Below are positions 33,874 to 43,697 of a DNA stretch of 64,000 bases, piece by piece. Position 1 is the stretch's first letter. Each line of letters starts with the position of its first letter. The stretch is from Rikenellaceae bacterium. Lineage in GTDB: Bacteria > Bacteroidota > Bacteroidia > Bacteroidales > Rikenellaceae. The stretch is from assembly GCA_902363575.1 (NCBI GenBank), contig CABJAJ010000003.1, positions 62,001 to 126,000 of the forward strand, read 5' to 3'. A model generated the notes under the pieces. That model saw nothing but the letters and a program-made list of their open reading frames with translations. It did no database searches and had not been told where the DNA came from. Position numbers and translations under genes: made by a program.

Positions 33874-36800
33874 ATGTTAAAAAAAGGATTCCTGCTCGCT
33901 GCGTTTTTCCTCTCGGTGGCCATCCCGCTGCATGCGCAGATCACCACGGCGGCGATCGGGGGCGAAGTGACCGATGCGCAGGGGAGACCGGTGATCGGCG
34001 CGACCGTCACAGCCGTCCATGAACCTTCCGGCACCCGGTACGCCGCCGCCGCGAATGCGGACGGGCGCTATGTGATCCGGGGAATGCGCGCGGGCGGCCC
34101 TTACCGGGTCGAGATCGCCTGCTTCGGGATGGTCGATAACCGGACCGGAGGCATCACCCTGCGGCTGGGTGAAACGTTCCGGCACGATGCCGTCCTGGAA
34201 GAGGCCTCCCTGCAGCTCGGCGAAATCGTCGTGACGAGCAGGAGCGGAATCGAAAACACCCGGACCGGAGCCGCTTCGAGCGTGACCGCCGCCGAGATCG
34301 GCCGTATGCCCTCCATCGCCCACGGGATTGCCGATGCCATCCGCCTGAACCCCCATGTGCGGGTCGCCCCCGACGGGACCATCAGTTTCAACGGCATCAA
34401 CAACCGCTACAACAGCTTCCGCATCGACGGGGTCATCAACAACGACGCATACGGACTGGCCGACAACGGCTTCAACGGGGGGCAGGCCGGCACGCAGCCC
34501 GTCTCGATGGAGACCGTCGAGCAGCTTCAGATCAGCGTCGCTCCGTTCGATGTCCGCCAGTCGGGATTTACGGGAGGCACCGTCAATGCGATCACCCGGT
34601 CGGGGACGAACGACTTCCACGGCTCCGTTTACGGCTTCGGAAACAACCGGCATCTGATCGGCCGCAGTTACCGGATGCGGAACGGGGCGTCGGCGACCAG
34701 GCTTACCGACCGGTACGAATACCGGGCGGGGCTGACGGCAGGCGGCCCTGTGGTCGCCGACAAACTCTTCTTTTTCGTCCATTACGAAAGGGCCGGCAAA
34801 ACCTATCGGAATCCCTATTCCGTCGGTGCGGCCGCTTCCATGATCGACGCCGGCAAAGCAGCCGACGTGCTGCAAAGGCTCTCGGAGATGGCCGCCGAAC
34901 AGGGGGTGGCCTATCGGGGCACGCTGGATGCCGCCGACGTCTATGCCGCATCGGACAAGGCGGGAGTGAGGCTCGACTGGAACCTGAGCGACCGACACAA
35001 GGCCTCGTTCCGCTGGAGCCTGGTCTCCGCCCGGCAGCTCAACGGCGCCAGCGATGCCGACCACCTCAACGCCTCGAGTTTCAGCTACGATTTCGTCTCC
35101 CTGACCGACTCTTACGTGCTCGAGCTCCAAAGCCGGCTGTCGAACAGCGTGAGCAACGAATTCCGCGTCTCCTGCGTGCGTGTGCGCGACAGGCGGGAAC
35201 CGGGCGCAGACCCCTTCCCGATGGTGCAGGTCGGCAACGTGGGCGACGGCACGCTGAACCTGGGCAACGACCGCTCATCGATGGTCAACAGGCTGGATCA
35301 GACGATCTGGTCGTTTACCGACAACCTGACGTGGTACGTCGGGAAACATGCGCTGATCGCGGGCACGCACAACGAGTTCTACCGCTTTTCCAACCTCTTC
35401 ATCCAGGATGCGTACGGCTCCTACTTTTTCGACAGCCCCGACGACTTTTATGCGGGCAACATCCGGCAGTACCGCTTCGCACAGGCCAATACGGAGGTGA
35501 CCGGCGATCCGCACTGGGCGGCGGCTTTCGGTGCGGGGATGCTCGGATTCTATATTCAGGACAACTTCGGGGTAAGCCGCTCCCTCGATCTGACGCTGGG
35601 CATCCGGGTGGATATTCCCCTGATCTTCGGCACGCCGGCGGAGAACGCCCCGTTCAACGAATTCATGGTCGCCGTAAACCGGGACTGCCGCACCGACATG
35701 CGGATGGGCATAAGTCCGCTCTTTTCGCCCCGTTTCGGGTTCCGCTGGAATATCCGGGGCGCCGACCGTTGCGTCGTCCGCGGCGGGGCGGGCATCTTCA
35801 CCGGTCGGATTCCCTTCGTGTGGCTGAGTAATAATTTCGCCAATACGGGGGTGCAGTTTTCCACCTTCGTCGCCGATAATCCGACCGATCTGCCGATCGT
35901 CCTCGATCCCGCGAAGCAGGCTCAGCAGGCGGGGAAGCTGACGGCCGGCGGCTCCCAGACCATCAACGTGGCGGACAGGGCGTTCGTTTTTCCGCAGGAC
36001 CTGCGTGCCGACCTGGCCGTGGATTTCGGCCTGGGCGGATTCCGGTGGACGGCCGAGGTCATCTGCTCCAAGACGCTGAACGACGTGTTCTACCGCAATA
36101 TCGCGGTTGAACCGACGGGCAGGAGCCTGGGGGAGACCTATCCGAGCCTCGACTTCGACCGGCGTCCGATGCTCGGTCAGATCGAGGGGGCGAATCGCTA
36201 CAACGGCATCTACCTGCTGGGCAACACGCACCGGGGTTACACATGCAGCTTTTCGCTGACCGCGCAAAGAAGTTTCGATTTCGGGCTCGACATCACGGCT
36301 TCCTACACCTGGCTGCGATCCGTGAGCGCCAACAACGGAACCACCGCCGTCGCCGCCTCCAACTGGCAGGCCAACTACACCGCCTCGGACCCCAACGTCG
36401 CCGAAACGGGATACTCGCCGTTCCATGTTCCGCACAGCGTTCACGCCGCCGTATTCTATACGAAGAACTGGAATGCCAACCACACCACCACCATCGGCCT
36501 GACCTATGCCGGCAGCAGCGGCATCCCCTATTCGGTCTGTTACAACGGCGATCTGAACGGCGACGGGGCCTACAACGACCTGCTCTACATCCCCACCGAT
36601 GCGCAGGTCGATCGGATGCGTTTCACGGCCACCGCCGACTACACGGCCCGTCAGCAGCAAACCAACTTCAAAGCGTGGCTGGCCCGCGACGGCTATACGA
36701 AGGGACACCGGGGCGAATATTACCGGCGCAACGGAGGACGCAAGCCCTTTGAAAACCATTTCGACTTCCATTTTGCCCACCGCATCAACTTCAGGATCGG

Positions 36801-37026
36801 CAAGGCGATGCGGGGCGTGGAGTTTTCGCTCGACCTGGTCAACGTCGGCAACCTCTTCTGCAAAGCGTGGGGACGCACCTCTGTCTCGACCGTTTACTAC
36901 AATCCCGTCACCTACAAGGGCGGCGGCAATTTCCAGTTCCTGCACGACGCCGACTACGACATGCATGCCTATGACGACTATTATTCCCGCTGGAGAGGGC
37001 AGTTGGGCGTAAGATTCATCTTCTGA
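33874..37026 (+). CDS. TonB-dependent receptor, Oar-like
   Basis: A 1050-residue outer-membrane receptor. It has a signal peptide (MLKKGFLLAAFFLSVAIPLHA), then a carboxypeptidase-regulatory-like beta domain (GGEVTDAQGRPVIGATVTAV), a plug (GEIVVTSRSG, FRIDGVINNDAYGL, SGFTGGTVNAITRSGTNDFH) and a long barrel ending LGVRFIF. No SusD-like partner or glycoside hydrolase is nearby, so this is not a standard polysaccharide locus. The layout fits Oar-like adhesin/peptide receptors. It lies between two sensor kinases on the same strand, which suggests ligand uptake and sensing act together. Ligand unknown. Confidence 0.9.
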   Translation: MLKKGFLLAAFFLSVAIPLHAQITTAAIGGEVTDAQGRPVIGATVTAVHEPSGTRYAAAANADGRYVIRGMRAGGPYRVEIACFGMVDNRTGGITLRLGETFRHDAVLEEASLQLGEIVVTSRSGIENTRTGAASSVTAAEIGRMPSIAHGIADAIRLNPHVRVAPDGTISFNGINNRYNSFRIDGVINNDAYGLADNGFNGGQAGTQPVSMETVEQLQISVAPFDVRQSGFTGGTVNAITRSGTNDFHGSVYGFGNNRHLIGRSYRMRNGASATRLTDRYEYRAGLTAGGPVVADKLFFFVHYERAGKTYRNPYSVGAAASMIDAGKAADVLQRLSEMAAEQGVAYRGTLDAADVYAASDKAGVRLDWNLSDRHKASFRWSLVSARQLNGASDADHLNASSFSYDFVSLTDSYVLELQSRLSNSVSNEFRVSCVRVRDRREPGADPFPMVQVGNVGDGTLNLGNDRSSMVNRLDQTIWSFTDNLTWYVGKHALIAGTHNEFYRFSNLFIQDAYGSYFFDSPDDFYAGNIRQYRFAQANTEVTGDPHWAAAFGAGMLGFYIQDNFGVSRSLDLTLGIRVDIPLIFGTPAENAPFNEFMVAVNRDCRTDMRMGISPLFSPRFGFRWNIRGADRCVVRGGAGIFTGRIPFVWLSNNFANTGVQFSTFVADNPTDLPIVLDPAKQAQQAGKLTAGGSQTINVADRAFVFPQDLRADLAVDFGLGGFRWTAEVICSKTLNDVFYRNIAVEPTGRSLGETYPSLDFDRRPMLGQIEGANRYNGIYLLGNTHRGYTCSFSLTAQRSFDFGLDITASYTWLRSVSANNGTTAVAASNWQANYTASDPNVAETGYSPFHVPHSVHAAVFYTKNWNANHTTTIGLTYAGSSGIPYSVCYNGDLNGDGAYNDLLYIPTDAQVDRMRFTATADYTARQQQTNFKAWLARDGYTKGHRGEYYRRNGGRKPFENHFDFHFAHRINFRIGKAMRGVEFSLDLVNVGNLFCKAWGRTSVSTVYYNPVTYKGGGNFQFLHDADYDMHAYDDYYSRWRGQLGVRFIF

Positions 37027-37114
37027 ATCCTGCGCTCCTTCGCCCCTTCCCGATGCGGACAAACGACAATACTGATTACGGAAACTACAAAACCTTCATA
37101 ACGGATCCTGACTT

Positions 37115-39892
37115 ATGATGACCCCGGCTCGCAAGCTCCGCGTGAGCGCCTACCTGAAAAAAACCGTCGTCCTGCTTTGCGGCGTGTTGTCCTGCCTCGC
37201 CGTCAGCGCACGGCAGGAACCCGCGCCCGGTTTCAAGAACGACTACCTGTTGATTATCAATACCTACTCGTCCAACGCCCCGTGCAGCAACGCCATCATC
37301 AATTCGGTGCAGAACTGGCTGAACACGGACAACACGACCGCCGTTTACGTCGAGCACCTCAACACGCTGCTCATCGACAGCCAGGAAGAATTCGGGGAGG
37401 TGAGGCGGGAAATCTTCGCGCGGTATGCGGCACGGGCGCCGAAGATCGTGCTGCTGATCGGCAATCCCGTGCTGATCCTCAGGGACGACATCCGGGCCCA
37501 TTGGGGCGACGTGCCGATCGTCTCGACCGCCGAGATGGATTTCGTGTCGCCCGATAAGGAGCACCTTCAGACCGCGGCGATTCCCGAGCAGCGGCGCGTG
37601 CCCATCGCCGAGCTGGCCGATGAGTACAACCTCACGTTTCTCCAGAGCCGGTTGTTCCCGCAGGAAAACGTGGAGTTGCTGCGCCACATGGTGCCGGGGC
37701 TGAGGAAAGTGCTCCTGCTCGGCGACGGCTGTTATGTGAACCAGCAGCTCCACTACGACATGCAGCGGATGATGGCCGAGCATTACCCCGGCCTGGAGTA
37801 TGAATTCATCTCGGCGGCCGACATCACCACCGAAGAGCTGCTCGCGCGGCTCAACACTATCGACACGAAGACCACCGGCGTGCTTTTCTCGTCGTGGTCG
37901 TGCGTCTCCAACGTCGGCGGCGCAACCGTGCTGGAGACCTACTCGTTCCGGGTGATCGCCAACATCCCCATCCCGATCTTCGCTTTCAAGCAGGCGGTCA
38001 TGGAGAACAGTGGCATGGTCGGGGGCCGCATCTACGACGAGCCGGAGCTGCTGGCCCGGCTGCAACAAACCCTCGAGCAGATCCGCGCGGGGGTGCAGCC
38101 GCGCGACATTCCGTTTTACATCCCCCAAAAACCGGTTCCCACCTTCAACTACCCGTCGCTGCTGCAGCGCAACTTCTCGGTCGAGGACTGTCCTGCGGGC
38201 AGCGTGTTCCTGGGCCGTCCGCAGAATTTCTGGCAGCAGAACAAATACCTGCTGCTCTTCTGCAGTATCGCTGCGGGAGCGCTTCTGGTCGCGTTCTTCG
38301 TGCGCAAGTACATCCTTTCGCTCAAGGCGCTCAACAAAGCCCAGCAGGAGCAGGTCGAGACAAGCCGCAAGCTGGAGCTGGTGCTCGGCGTGGCCGACAT
38401 CATTCCCTGGCACATGAATCCGCACGAGCAGACCATCCGCTGGGACGCCGCACCTCCGTTGTGCTTCGACCGCGGGGCTTCGGCGCCGGGGGAGGCGCCG
38501 ACCTCCATTGCGCTGAAGGAGTGTTTGCGCAGCATCCATCCCGACGACGTGGAGCGGGTGCGGCGGCAATTCCGCACGCTTCTGGGCGGCGACACCGCGA
38601 AGTTCTACGAACAATTCCGGATCGTGGGGCCCGGCGGGGCCGATGCCCGGATCGACTGGGTGGAGGTGCAGGCGACGGTGGAGGGGCGCGATCCGCACGG
38701 CGCTCCGCTCACGCTGGTCGGGTCCCTGCACGTGATAACCGAACGCAAGCGGATGGAGCGGGAGCTGATCCAGACCAAGGAGCAGGCCGAAGAGTCCAAC
38801 CGCCTCAAGTCCGTGTTCCTGGCCAATATGAGCCATGAAATCCGCACTCCGCTGAACGCCATCGTCGGTTTTTCGCGGCTGCTGGCGACCGTGGACGACC
38901 CGGGCGAGAAAAACGAATACATCCGGATCATCGAAAACAGTAACGACCTGCTGCTCCAGCTCATCGGCGACATCCTCGACCTGTCGAAGATCGAGACCGG
39001 AACCATGGAGTTCGTCGAGGCTCCGGTCGATGTGAACGAGATGATGGAGGAGATCACGCGGGCTATGGCGCTGCGGGCGGAACCCAAGGGGCTGGCCGTT
39101 ACTTTCAAAGACCGCCTGCCCGGGTGCTGCATCCTCACCGATCGCAACCGGCTGCACCAGGTGATTACCAACCTGATGACCAACGCGCTGAAATTCACCG
39201 ACGGAGGCGCGATCACGATCGGCTATGCCCTGCAGCCCGACAACATGCTGGAGTTCTACGTTTCCGACACCGGCTGCGGTATTCCGGAGCAGGAGCAGCA
39301 GGCGATTTTCAACCGTTTCGTCAAGCTCAACCGCTTCGTGCAGGGCACCGGGCTCGGGCTTCCGATCTGCCAGACCATCGTAGAGCGGATGGGCGGACGG
39401 ATCCGCGTGGAGTCGGTGATGGGCAAGGGCTCGACTTTCCGCTTCACGGTGCCCTACCGTCGGGCGGAGCGGAGCGGCAAAGCGGTTCCCGAACACGATC
39501 GTGCCAACGTGCGCAAGGACGAAATCACCATCCTGATCGCCGAGGACAACCCCAGCAACTACAAGTTCCTGGAGAGCATCCTCAAGAAGCGTTACAATAT
39601 CCTGCATGCCTGGGACGGGCAGGCGGCCGTCGAACTCTTCCGTACGCACAGGCCGCATCTGGTTCTCATGGATATCAACATGCCGGTTTTGGACGGATAC
39701 GGGGCGAAGGAGGGCATCCGCCGCCTCTCGCCCGAGGTGCCCGTCATCGCCGTCACCGCCTATGCTTTCGCCTCGGACGAACAGAAAATCCTTGCCGCGG
39801 GATTCGACGGCTATATCGCCAAGCCGATCAACCCGTCGATCCTCTTTGGCAAGATCCGCGAACTGCTCGCCGAGCGGCTGCATATCCTCTGA
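37115..39892 (+). CDS. Hybrid sensor histidine kinase/response regulator
   Basis: A 925-residue hybrid kinase. It has an N-terminal signal or anchor (12-32) and a periplasmic sensor (about 40-365) of substrate-binding-like character ([34 protein letters not shown]). A membrane helix at 377-396, a PAS domain at about 415-545 and His[22 protein letters not shown] with His574 follow. The ATPase boxes are [15 protein letters not shown] and GTGLGLPI. The C-terminal receiver (804-920) has the phospho-acceptor Asp853 in [13 protein letters not shown]. It lacks a DNA-binding output domain. It shares its layout with the kinase at 31526-33811. The start has tandem ATG codons at 37115 and 37118. Confidence 0.93.
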   Translation: MMTPARKLRVSAYLKKTVVLLCGVLSCLAVSARQEPAPGFKNDYLLIINTYSSNAPCSNAIINSVQNWLNTDNTTAVYVEHLNTLLIDSQEEFGEVRREIFARYAARAPKIVLLIGNPVLILRDDIRAHWGDVPIVSTAEMDFVSPDKEHLQTAAIPEQRRVPIAELADEYNLTFLQSRLFPQENVELLRHMVPGLRKVLLLGDGCYVNQQLHYDMQRMMAEHYPGLEYEFISAADITTEELLARLNTIDTKTTGVLFSSWSCVSNVGGATVLETYSFRVIANIPIPIFAFKQAVMENSGMVGGRIYDEPELLARLQQTLEQIRAGVQPRDIPFYIPQKPVPTFNYPSLLQRNFSVEDCPAGSVFLGRPQNFWQQNKYLLLFCSIAAGALLVAFFVRKYILSLKALNKAQQEQVETSRKLELVLGVADIIPWHMNPHEQTIRWDAAPPLCFDRGASAPGEAPTSIALKECLRSIHPDDVERVRRQFRTLLGGDTAKFYEQFRIVGPGGADARIDWVEVQATVEGRDPHGAPLTLVGSLHVITERKRMERELIQTKEQAEESNRLKSVFLANMSHEIRTPLNAIVGFSRLLATVDDPGEKNEYIRIIENSNDLLLQLIGDILDLSKIETGTMEFVEAPVDVNEMMEEITRAMALRAEPKGLAVTFKDRLPGCCILTDRNRLHQVITNLMTNALKFTDGGAITIGYALQPDNMLEFYVSDTGCGIPEQEQQAIFNRFVKLNRFVQGTGLGLPICQTIVERMGGRIRVESVMGKGSTFRFTVPYRRAERSGKAVPEHDRANVRKDEITILIAEDNPSNYKFLESILKKRYNILHAWDGQAAVELFRTHRPHLVLMDINMPVLDGYGAKEGIRRLSPEVPVIAVTAYAFASDEQKILAAGFDGYIAKPINPSILFGKIRELLAERLHIL

Positions 39893-40191
39893 CCGGAGGT
39901 TCCGTCCTTTTTGCATGAGATGCGGACAATGCGTAATGTTCGCCTGAAAACGCTTAATGCGGAATATTTGCAGCGCTGTGTTTCGTTTGTGGCAGAAGGT
40001 CTGCCGCTTCCGCGCATTTATTCTCTGCCTGCTGTCCGGGAGTGCGAACCCTACCGAGGAATCATTTGTTTAGACGGAAATTATTCCTATTTTTGCACTA
40101 TGCGGGCGTGTGTCTTCGGTAGGGGCTGAACGGATCGACCTTTGAGGATTCGGGCCCGGCACACTCGGAGAACCCGATAAGTGGCTAAAAT
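39893..40191 (+). other. Intergenic region with leader of the 40192 operon
   Basis: No gene is seen. It contains a strong promoter (40065-40095) and a leader of about 90 bases before the ATG at 40192. No convincing terminator for the hybrid kinase is visible. Confidence 0.5.
40065..40095 (+). promoter_or_regulatory. Promoter of the two-gene membrane operon
   Basis: TTTG at 40065-40068 and TATTTTTG at 40088-40095 are separated by 19 bases, a full match to the -33/-7 Bacteroidetes promoter. Transcription should start near 40101. Confidence 0.75.
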
Positions 40192-40995
40192 ATGGATGCT
40201 TCCCTATTCTGGACGTTACTTGCCTCGATCGTGGGCGTGATCGCATCCTTTCTTACATCAAGGCATTATGCGCTAAGGAAGCGGATTACGATACTATGCG
40301 GCCATGAACGGTGGCTGTTGAGTCGTGACGGGCGGTCGCCCAAATTGAAAATAACCTATAACGGCAGTACTGTCCGCGATAATCTGATCGAGGTCGATTA
40401 CTTCGTATGCAATACGGGTAATTCGGACATTCGCATGGACCCCGACACCCCTTTAGTCTTTCGGCTGCCGGATTATTTCACATGGATAAAGACCGAGCTT
40501 TTGTTCCCTTTCGACGATTTACAGGTGCGATGCGCCGCCAATGGAGGAGAGCTGCTCGTATATTGGGATAATCTGCTAAAGAGAGGGGAGTTTTTCGAGT
40601 TGGCATCTCTTGTAGAATATGCGGGACCACAGCGTGATAGCCGCATGAAAGAAAGGAGGAGCAGCCTGCTCGAGAAGATGCAAGTGAAATCGAGGCTGAA
40701 AAACCTGTGTCCGATTGCGAAAAGGAAGCTCGACGAGTTTGCCGAGGAGGATTATGACGGGGTGGTGTTTTCGACGTGCTGCGGAGTGCTGCTGCTTGGA
40801 ATCATTGTCCTGGGGTGTCTGTTTTTCGACCGGATTTTTCGTGCACCCTGGCTGTTCGGAGTTCTATTTATCGCCACCTTGATTAACGCTCCGATTTACT
40901 GGGTCGGTCTGGTCGGAAGAATTCGCCGACGCACCGGGTACAAGAGTATCCTCGAATACGGATTGCGAAACGAAAAACGGGTCTGGGACAGATGA
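40192..40995 (+). CDS. Unrecognised membrane protein with internal beta domain
   Basis: A 267-residue protein. An N-terminal membrane helix (5-22) is followed by a predicted beta-rich domain (30-140: KLKITYNGSTVRDNLIEVDY, NTGNSDIRMDPDTPLVFRLP), a charged helix (150-185), and two membrane helices (193-213 and 218-240). I recognise no family or catalytic residue. It is followed by an overlapping gene (ATG at 40992 inside its stop) whose product has a similar layout. Lower GC and less biased codon use than the flanking housekeeping genes hint at acquisition. Function unknown; a paired membrane sensor is possible. Confidence 0.78.
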   Translation: MDASLFWTLLASIVGVIASFLTSRHYALRKRITILCGHERWLLSRDGRSPKLKITYNGSTVRDNLIEVDYFVCNTGNSDIRMDPDTPLVFRLPDYFTWIKTELLFPFDDLQVRCAANGGELLVYWDNLLKRGEFFELASLVEYAGPQRDSRMKERRSSLLEKMQVKSRLKNLCPIAKRKLDEFAEEDYDGVVFSTCCGVLLLGIIVLGCLFFDRIFRAPWLFGVLFIATLINAPIYWVGLVGRIRRRTGYKSILEYGLRNEKRVWDR

Positions 40996-41738
40996 TGAAA
41001 CCGGACCGTGCGCGCATCGCTCTCTTCTGCATCCGAGAGGTGCCGGTGTTCGGAACCGACCCGGTGTCGATCCCCGGCGTATCGGTCGCTTATGATGGCA
41101 TCGAAGCGCATAACGACCTGCTGTATGCGGATTACATCATCCGGTGGAAAAGTTCGGAAGAGCGCTTCGCCGCTGGATGTGTTTATACGCTGACTCTCAC
41201 TCTGCCGACGGGCCTTTCCTGGCGCGATGCTTCGCTCTTTTACCCCAGGCGGGACGGACTGCATATTTCGGGGACGTTTCAGGCGCAGCAGGCAAAATTC
41301 GTAGCAGATGGGTTTATGGGAGACGAAATCTTCCTTATCATCGAGACCGTTGTGGACGTCGGGCCAGCTTCTCAGCCGGACGGGGCGGACGAGGGCCCGG
41401 AGCTCTTCAAACGATTGCTGATAGCCTGTCCCGGTGAAAGTACGCTTTTCGTGAGCAGTGAAATGGTTCCGTTGTTGTCGGGCGATGATGCGGCGACCTC
41501 GGTTCTGTCGCTGTGTGTTACCTTGTTTTTGGGAGGCTTTTTTTTCTTGTCGGTCACCGACGTTTTCGCCTACTCAATGGTTATCGGGATCTTTTCTGTT
41601 GCATTCGCTCTTGTTTCGATAAGGTATGCCTGCTTGTTTGCTGAAGTGTTGATTCGGCATTTTCGGTTCCGTTGTCTGGTAAAAAGGTATCCCCTATTTC
41701 TGCTCAGACGTCTGAATTCGTTTTTGAAACCCGGATAA
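40992..41738 (+). CDS. Unrecognised membrane protein, partner of 40192-40995
   Basis: A 248-residue protein with a soluble, beta-rich N-terminal part (about 1-150: GIEAHNDLLYADYIIRWKSS, VYTLTLTLPTGLSWRDASLF) and two membrane helices at about 170-188 and 193-217. The stretch DLLYADYIIRWKSS is reminiscent of NLIEVDYFVCNTGNS in the gene before it, so the two may be distant paralogues. ATGATGA makes the genes overlap by four bases; an alternative start is the next ATG (40995). No motif suggests a function. Confidence 0.75.
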   Translation: MMKPDRARIALFCIREVPVFGTDPVSIPGVSVAYDGIEAHNDLLYADYIIRWKSSEERFAAGCVYTLTLTLPTGLSWRDASLFYPRRDGLHISGTFQAQQAKFVADGFMGDEIFLIIETVVDVGPASQPDGADEGPELFKRLLIACPGESTLFVSSEMVPLLSGDDAATSVLSLCVTLFLGGFFFLSVTDVFAYSMVIGIFSVAFALVSIRYACLFAEVLIRHFRFRCLVKRYPLFLLRRLNSFLKPG

Positions 41739-42109
41739 GTCCCGTTTCTCGGCGGGTAGCGGCGGGTAGGAGGAGAGTCCCTAATAGGGATTCGGAGGGT
41801 CGGGGAAAATGAAATCGCCGGAAAATGAAGAAAATCGAAAATTATTGTTATCTTTGCTGCGTCAACAACGCGAGTTCATTCCGATCTTTCTCTCCTTTGT
41901 CTTTTGCCGGGCAGCGGTTTTTGTTCAGCCCGGTTCTTTTCATCGTTGAAATCGACCCTTATAGCTTTCTTTGTTCAGACAACCGGTTCGTCTGCCGCCC
42001 GCGATATGCGCCGCCGGCCGTGAAACGGAAATGCCGCTCCCTGCGTCACAGGCCCCGAAAGCCCGGCGGACGAGGCGGAAAACGAAGTAATTAACCGAAA
42101 AAACAGTAG
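41739..42109 (+). other. Intergenic region; long cold-shock gene leader
   Basis: No convincing gene is seen. TATCTTTG at 41849-41856 is an exact promoter box and would give the cold-shock gene at 42110 a leader of about 250 bases. A short open frame starting at 41825 spans the promoter and lacks coding character. Confidence 0.6.
41849..41856 (+). promoter_or_regulatory. -7 box of the cold-shock gene
   Basis: TATCTTTG, exact TAnnTTTG, about 253 bases upstream of the ATG at 42110. Confidence 0.6.
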
Positions 42110-42565
42110 ATGGCAGGATCGCAATCATTTGGAAAAAGAGAAAACGAAAAGAAAAAGCAGGCCAAACGCCTGGAGAAGCAGCGCAGCAAGGAGGCCCGGC
42201 GGGCCGAGGGCACCTCGTCGTTCGAGGAGATGATCGCCTGGGTGGACGAGCACGGCAACCTGACCGATGTTCCGCCCGAGGAGCGCGCCCGCAAAGCCCA
42301 GGAGGTCAAACTGGAGGATATCGTCATTTCGACGCCGAAGAAAACCGAGGTCGAGGAGGCGCCCCTCAGGGGCCGGGTGGAGTATTTCAACGCCTCGAAG
42401 GGCTACGGATTCATCAAGGACCTCGCCACGACGGAAAAATATTTCTTCCATATCACCGCCGCTCCGGCGGAAATCGCGGAGGGCAGGACGGTGACTTTCG
42501 AGCTCGAACGCTCCGCACGCGGTATGAATGCGACGCATATCGTATTCGCCGATCAGAAAAATTAA
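42110..42565 (+). CDS. Cold-shock domain protein
   Basis: A 151-residue nucleic-acid-binding protein. Residues 1-80 are a Lys/Glu-rich region (FGKRENEKKKQAKRLEKQRS) with a predicted long helix. Residues 85-150 are a cold-shock domain: GRVEYFNASKGYGFIKDLAT carries RNP1-like KGYGFI, and EKYFFHITAA carries RNP2-like FFH. It likely acts as an RNA chaperone. An RRM protein gene follows 32 bases later, so both RNA-binding proteins are probably made from one transcript with a long leader, as in known cold-shock mRNAs (the analogy is inference). Confidence 0.9.
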   Translation: MAGSQSFGKRENEKKKQAKRLEKQRSKEARRAEGTSSFEEMIAWVDEHGNLTDVPPEERARKAQEVKLEDIVISTPKKTEVEEAPLRGRVEYFNASKGYGFIKDLATTEKYFFHITAAPAEIAEGRTVTFELERSARGMNATHIVFADQKN

Positions 42566-42597
42566 ATTCACTTCATTCACATAATTTTAAAAGTACG

Positions 42598-42942
42598 ATG
42601 AACATTTACGTTTCCAACCTGAATTTTGCTACGAAGAACGATAGCTTGCAGGATTTGTTCGCCCAGTTCGGTGCGGTTTCTTCCGCCAACATCATCAACG
42701 ACCGCGAGACCGGCCGCTCGCGCGGCTTCGGCTTCGTCGAGATGCCTGACGATGCCGAGGGGCAGAAAGCCATCGATTCGCTCAACAATACGGATTTCGA
42801 GGGCAAAACGCTTACCGTGAACGTGGCCCGTCCCAAGACGGAGCGCAGCGAAGGCGGCTACAACCGCGGCGGTGGCGGCGGTTACAACCGTGACGGCGGC
42901 TACAACCGCGGCGGTGGCGGCTACAACCGCAACCGGTACTAA
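42598..42942 (+). CDS. RRM RNA-binding protein with Gly-rich tail
   Basis: A 114-residue protein. The RNA recognition motif spans residues 1-80, with RNP2 IYVSNL and RNP1 RGFGFVEM. The tail has imperfect repeats of the type GGYNR(G/D)GG and ends NRNRY, resembling the Gly-rich RNA-binding proteins of cyanobacteria and Bacteroidetes. It probably binds single-stranded RNA at low temperature together with the cold-shock protein upstream. A bidirectional terminator follows 50 bases after the stop. Confidence 0.93.
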   Translation: MNIYVSNLNFATKNDSLQDLFAQFGAVSSANIINDRETGRSRGFGFVEMPDDAEGQKAIDSLNNTDFEGKTLTVNVARPKTERSEGGYNRGGGGGYNRDGGYNRGGGGYNRNRY

Positions 42943-42992
42943 AACCTATGCCCGGCCGGACGCCTTGCGTCCGCATGCCGGTGCGATACATG

Positions 42993-43018
42993 AAAAAAGA
43001 GGCTCGAGCCTCTTTTTT
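42993..43018. terminator. Bidirectional terminator
   Basis: GAGGCTCGAGCCTC is a perfect palindrome flanked by A6 and T6. It can stop both the RRM gene transcript and the leftward Vat-type gene. Confidence 0.88.
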
Positions 43019-43082
43019 CGTTTTGGGCGCTCGGGCCGCCTGCGTCCCGATGCTTTGTCCCGTTCGTCCGCCGGAGCGCGCC

Positions 43083-43697
43083 TCACCCGAGCAGCGAGCG
43101 GTCGGCAAGGCGGGGGATGGCCTGCCGGATCCGGTCGGCGGGCCAGTCCCACCACGCCGTTTCGAGCAGCCGGGCGATGGTCCGCTCGTCGAAACGCATG
43201 CGGATGATCCGTGCGGGTACGCCCCCGACGATCGCATAGGGCGGTACGTCGCGGGTGACAACGGCGCGGGCGGCGACCACGGCCCCGTCGCCGATGTGCA
43301 CGCCGGCCATCACGACGGCTTCATAGCCGATCCACACGTCGTTGCCGATCACAATGTCCCCCTTGTTGTCCCAGGCGTCGGCGACGTGCCCTTTGTCGAG
43401 CCCCCAGGCGTCGTAGAGCAGCGGAAAAGGGTAGTTGGCGAGCGAGCGCAGCGTGTGGTTGGCGCTGTTGAACAGGAACTTCGCACCGCAGGCGATCGAG
43501 CAGAATTTGCCGATCAGGAGCCGGTCTCCGTTTACGGGGTAGTGGTAGAGCACGTTGTTGCGCTCGAAGTCGGCGGGGTCGTGCACGAAATCGTTATATA
43601 TCGTATGGTCTCCCGCCACGATATTCGGGTTTTTCACAACCGCCTTCAGATAGACGGTCTGCCGGTCGCCGGGGCGGGGATAGATGGATTGTTGCAT
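43083..43697 (-). CDS. Vat/CatB-type hexapeptide acetyltransferase
   Basis: A 204-residue left-handed beta-helix acetyltransferase of the xenobiotic acetyltransferase family, which includes streptogramin A (Vat) and chloramphenicol (CatB) acetyltransferases. Family marks are [28 protein letters not shown] with catalytic His81, hexapeptide repeats ([20 protein letters not shown]) and [13 protein letters not shown]. The length is typical. Whether it confers resistance cannot be told from sequence, as many chromosomal homologues act on other acceptors. The gene stands alone, with a 9-bp hairpin in its likely leader (43736-43764). Confidence 0.9.
   Translation of the reverse strand: MQQSIYPRPGDRQTVYLKAVVKNPNIVAGDHTIYNDFVHDPADFERNNVLYHYPVNGDRLLIGKFCSIACGAKFLFNSANHTLRSLANYPFPLLYDAWGLDKGHVADAWDNKGDIVIGNDVWIGYEAVVMAGVHIGDGAVVAARAVVTRDVPPYAIVGGVPARIIRMRFDERTIARLLETAWWDWPADRIRQAIPRLADRSLLG

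Noticed and set aside
41825..42094. An 89-residue open frame upstream of the cold-shock gene
   Set aside because: It spans the exact promoter box at 41849-41856 and reads as low-complexity Arg/Ser/Pro sequence.
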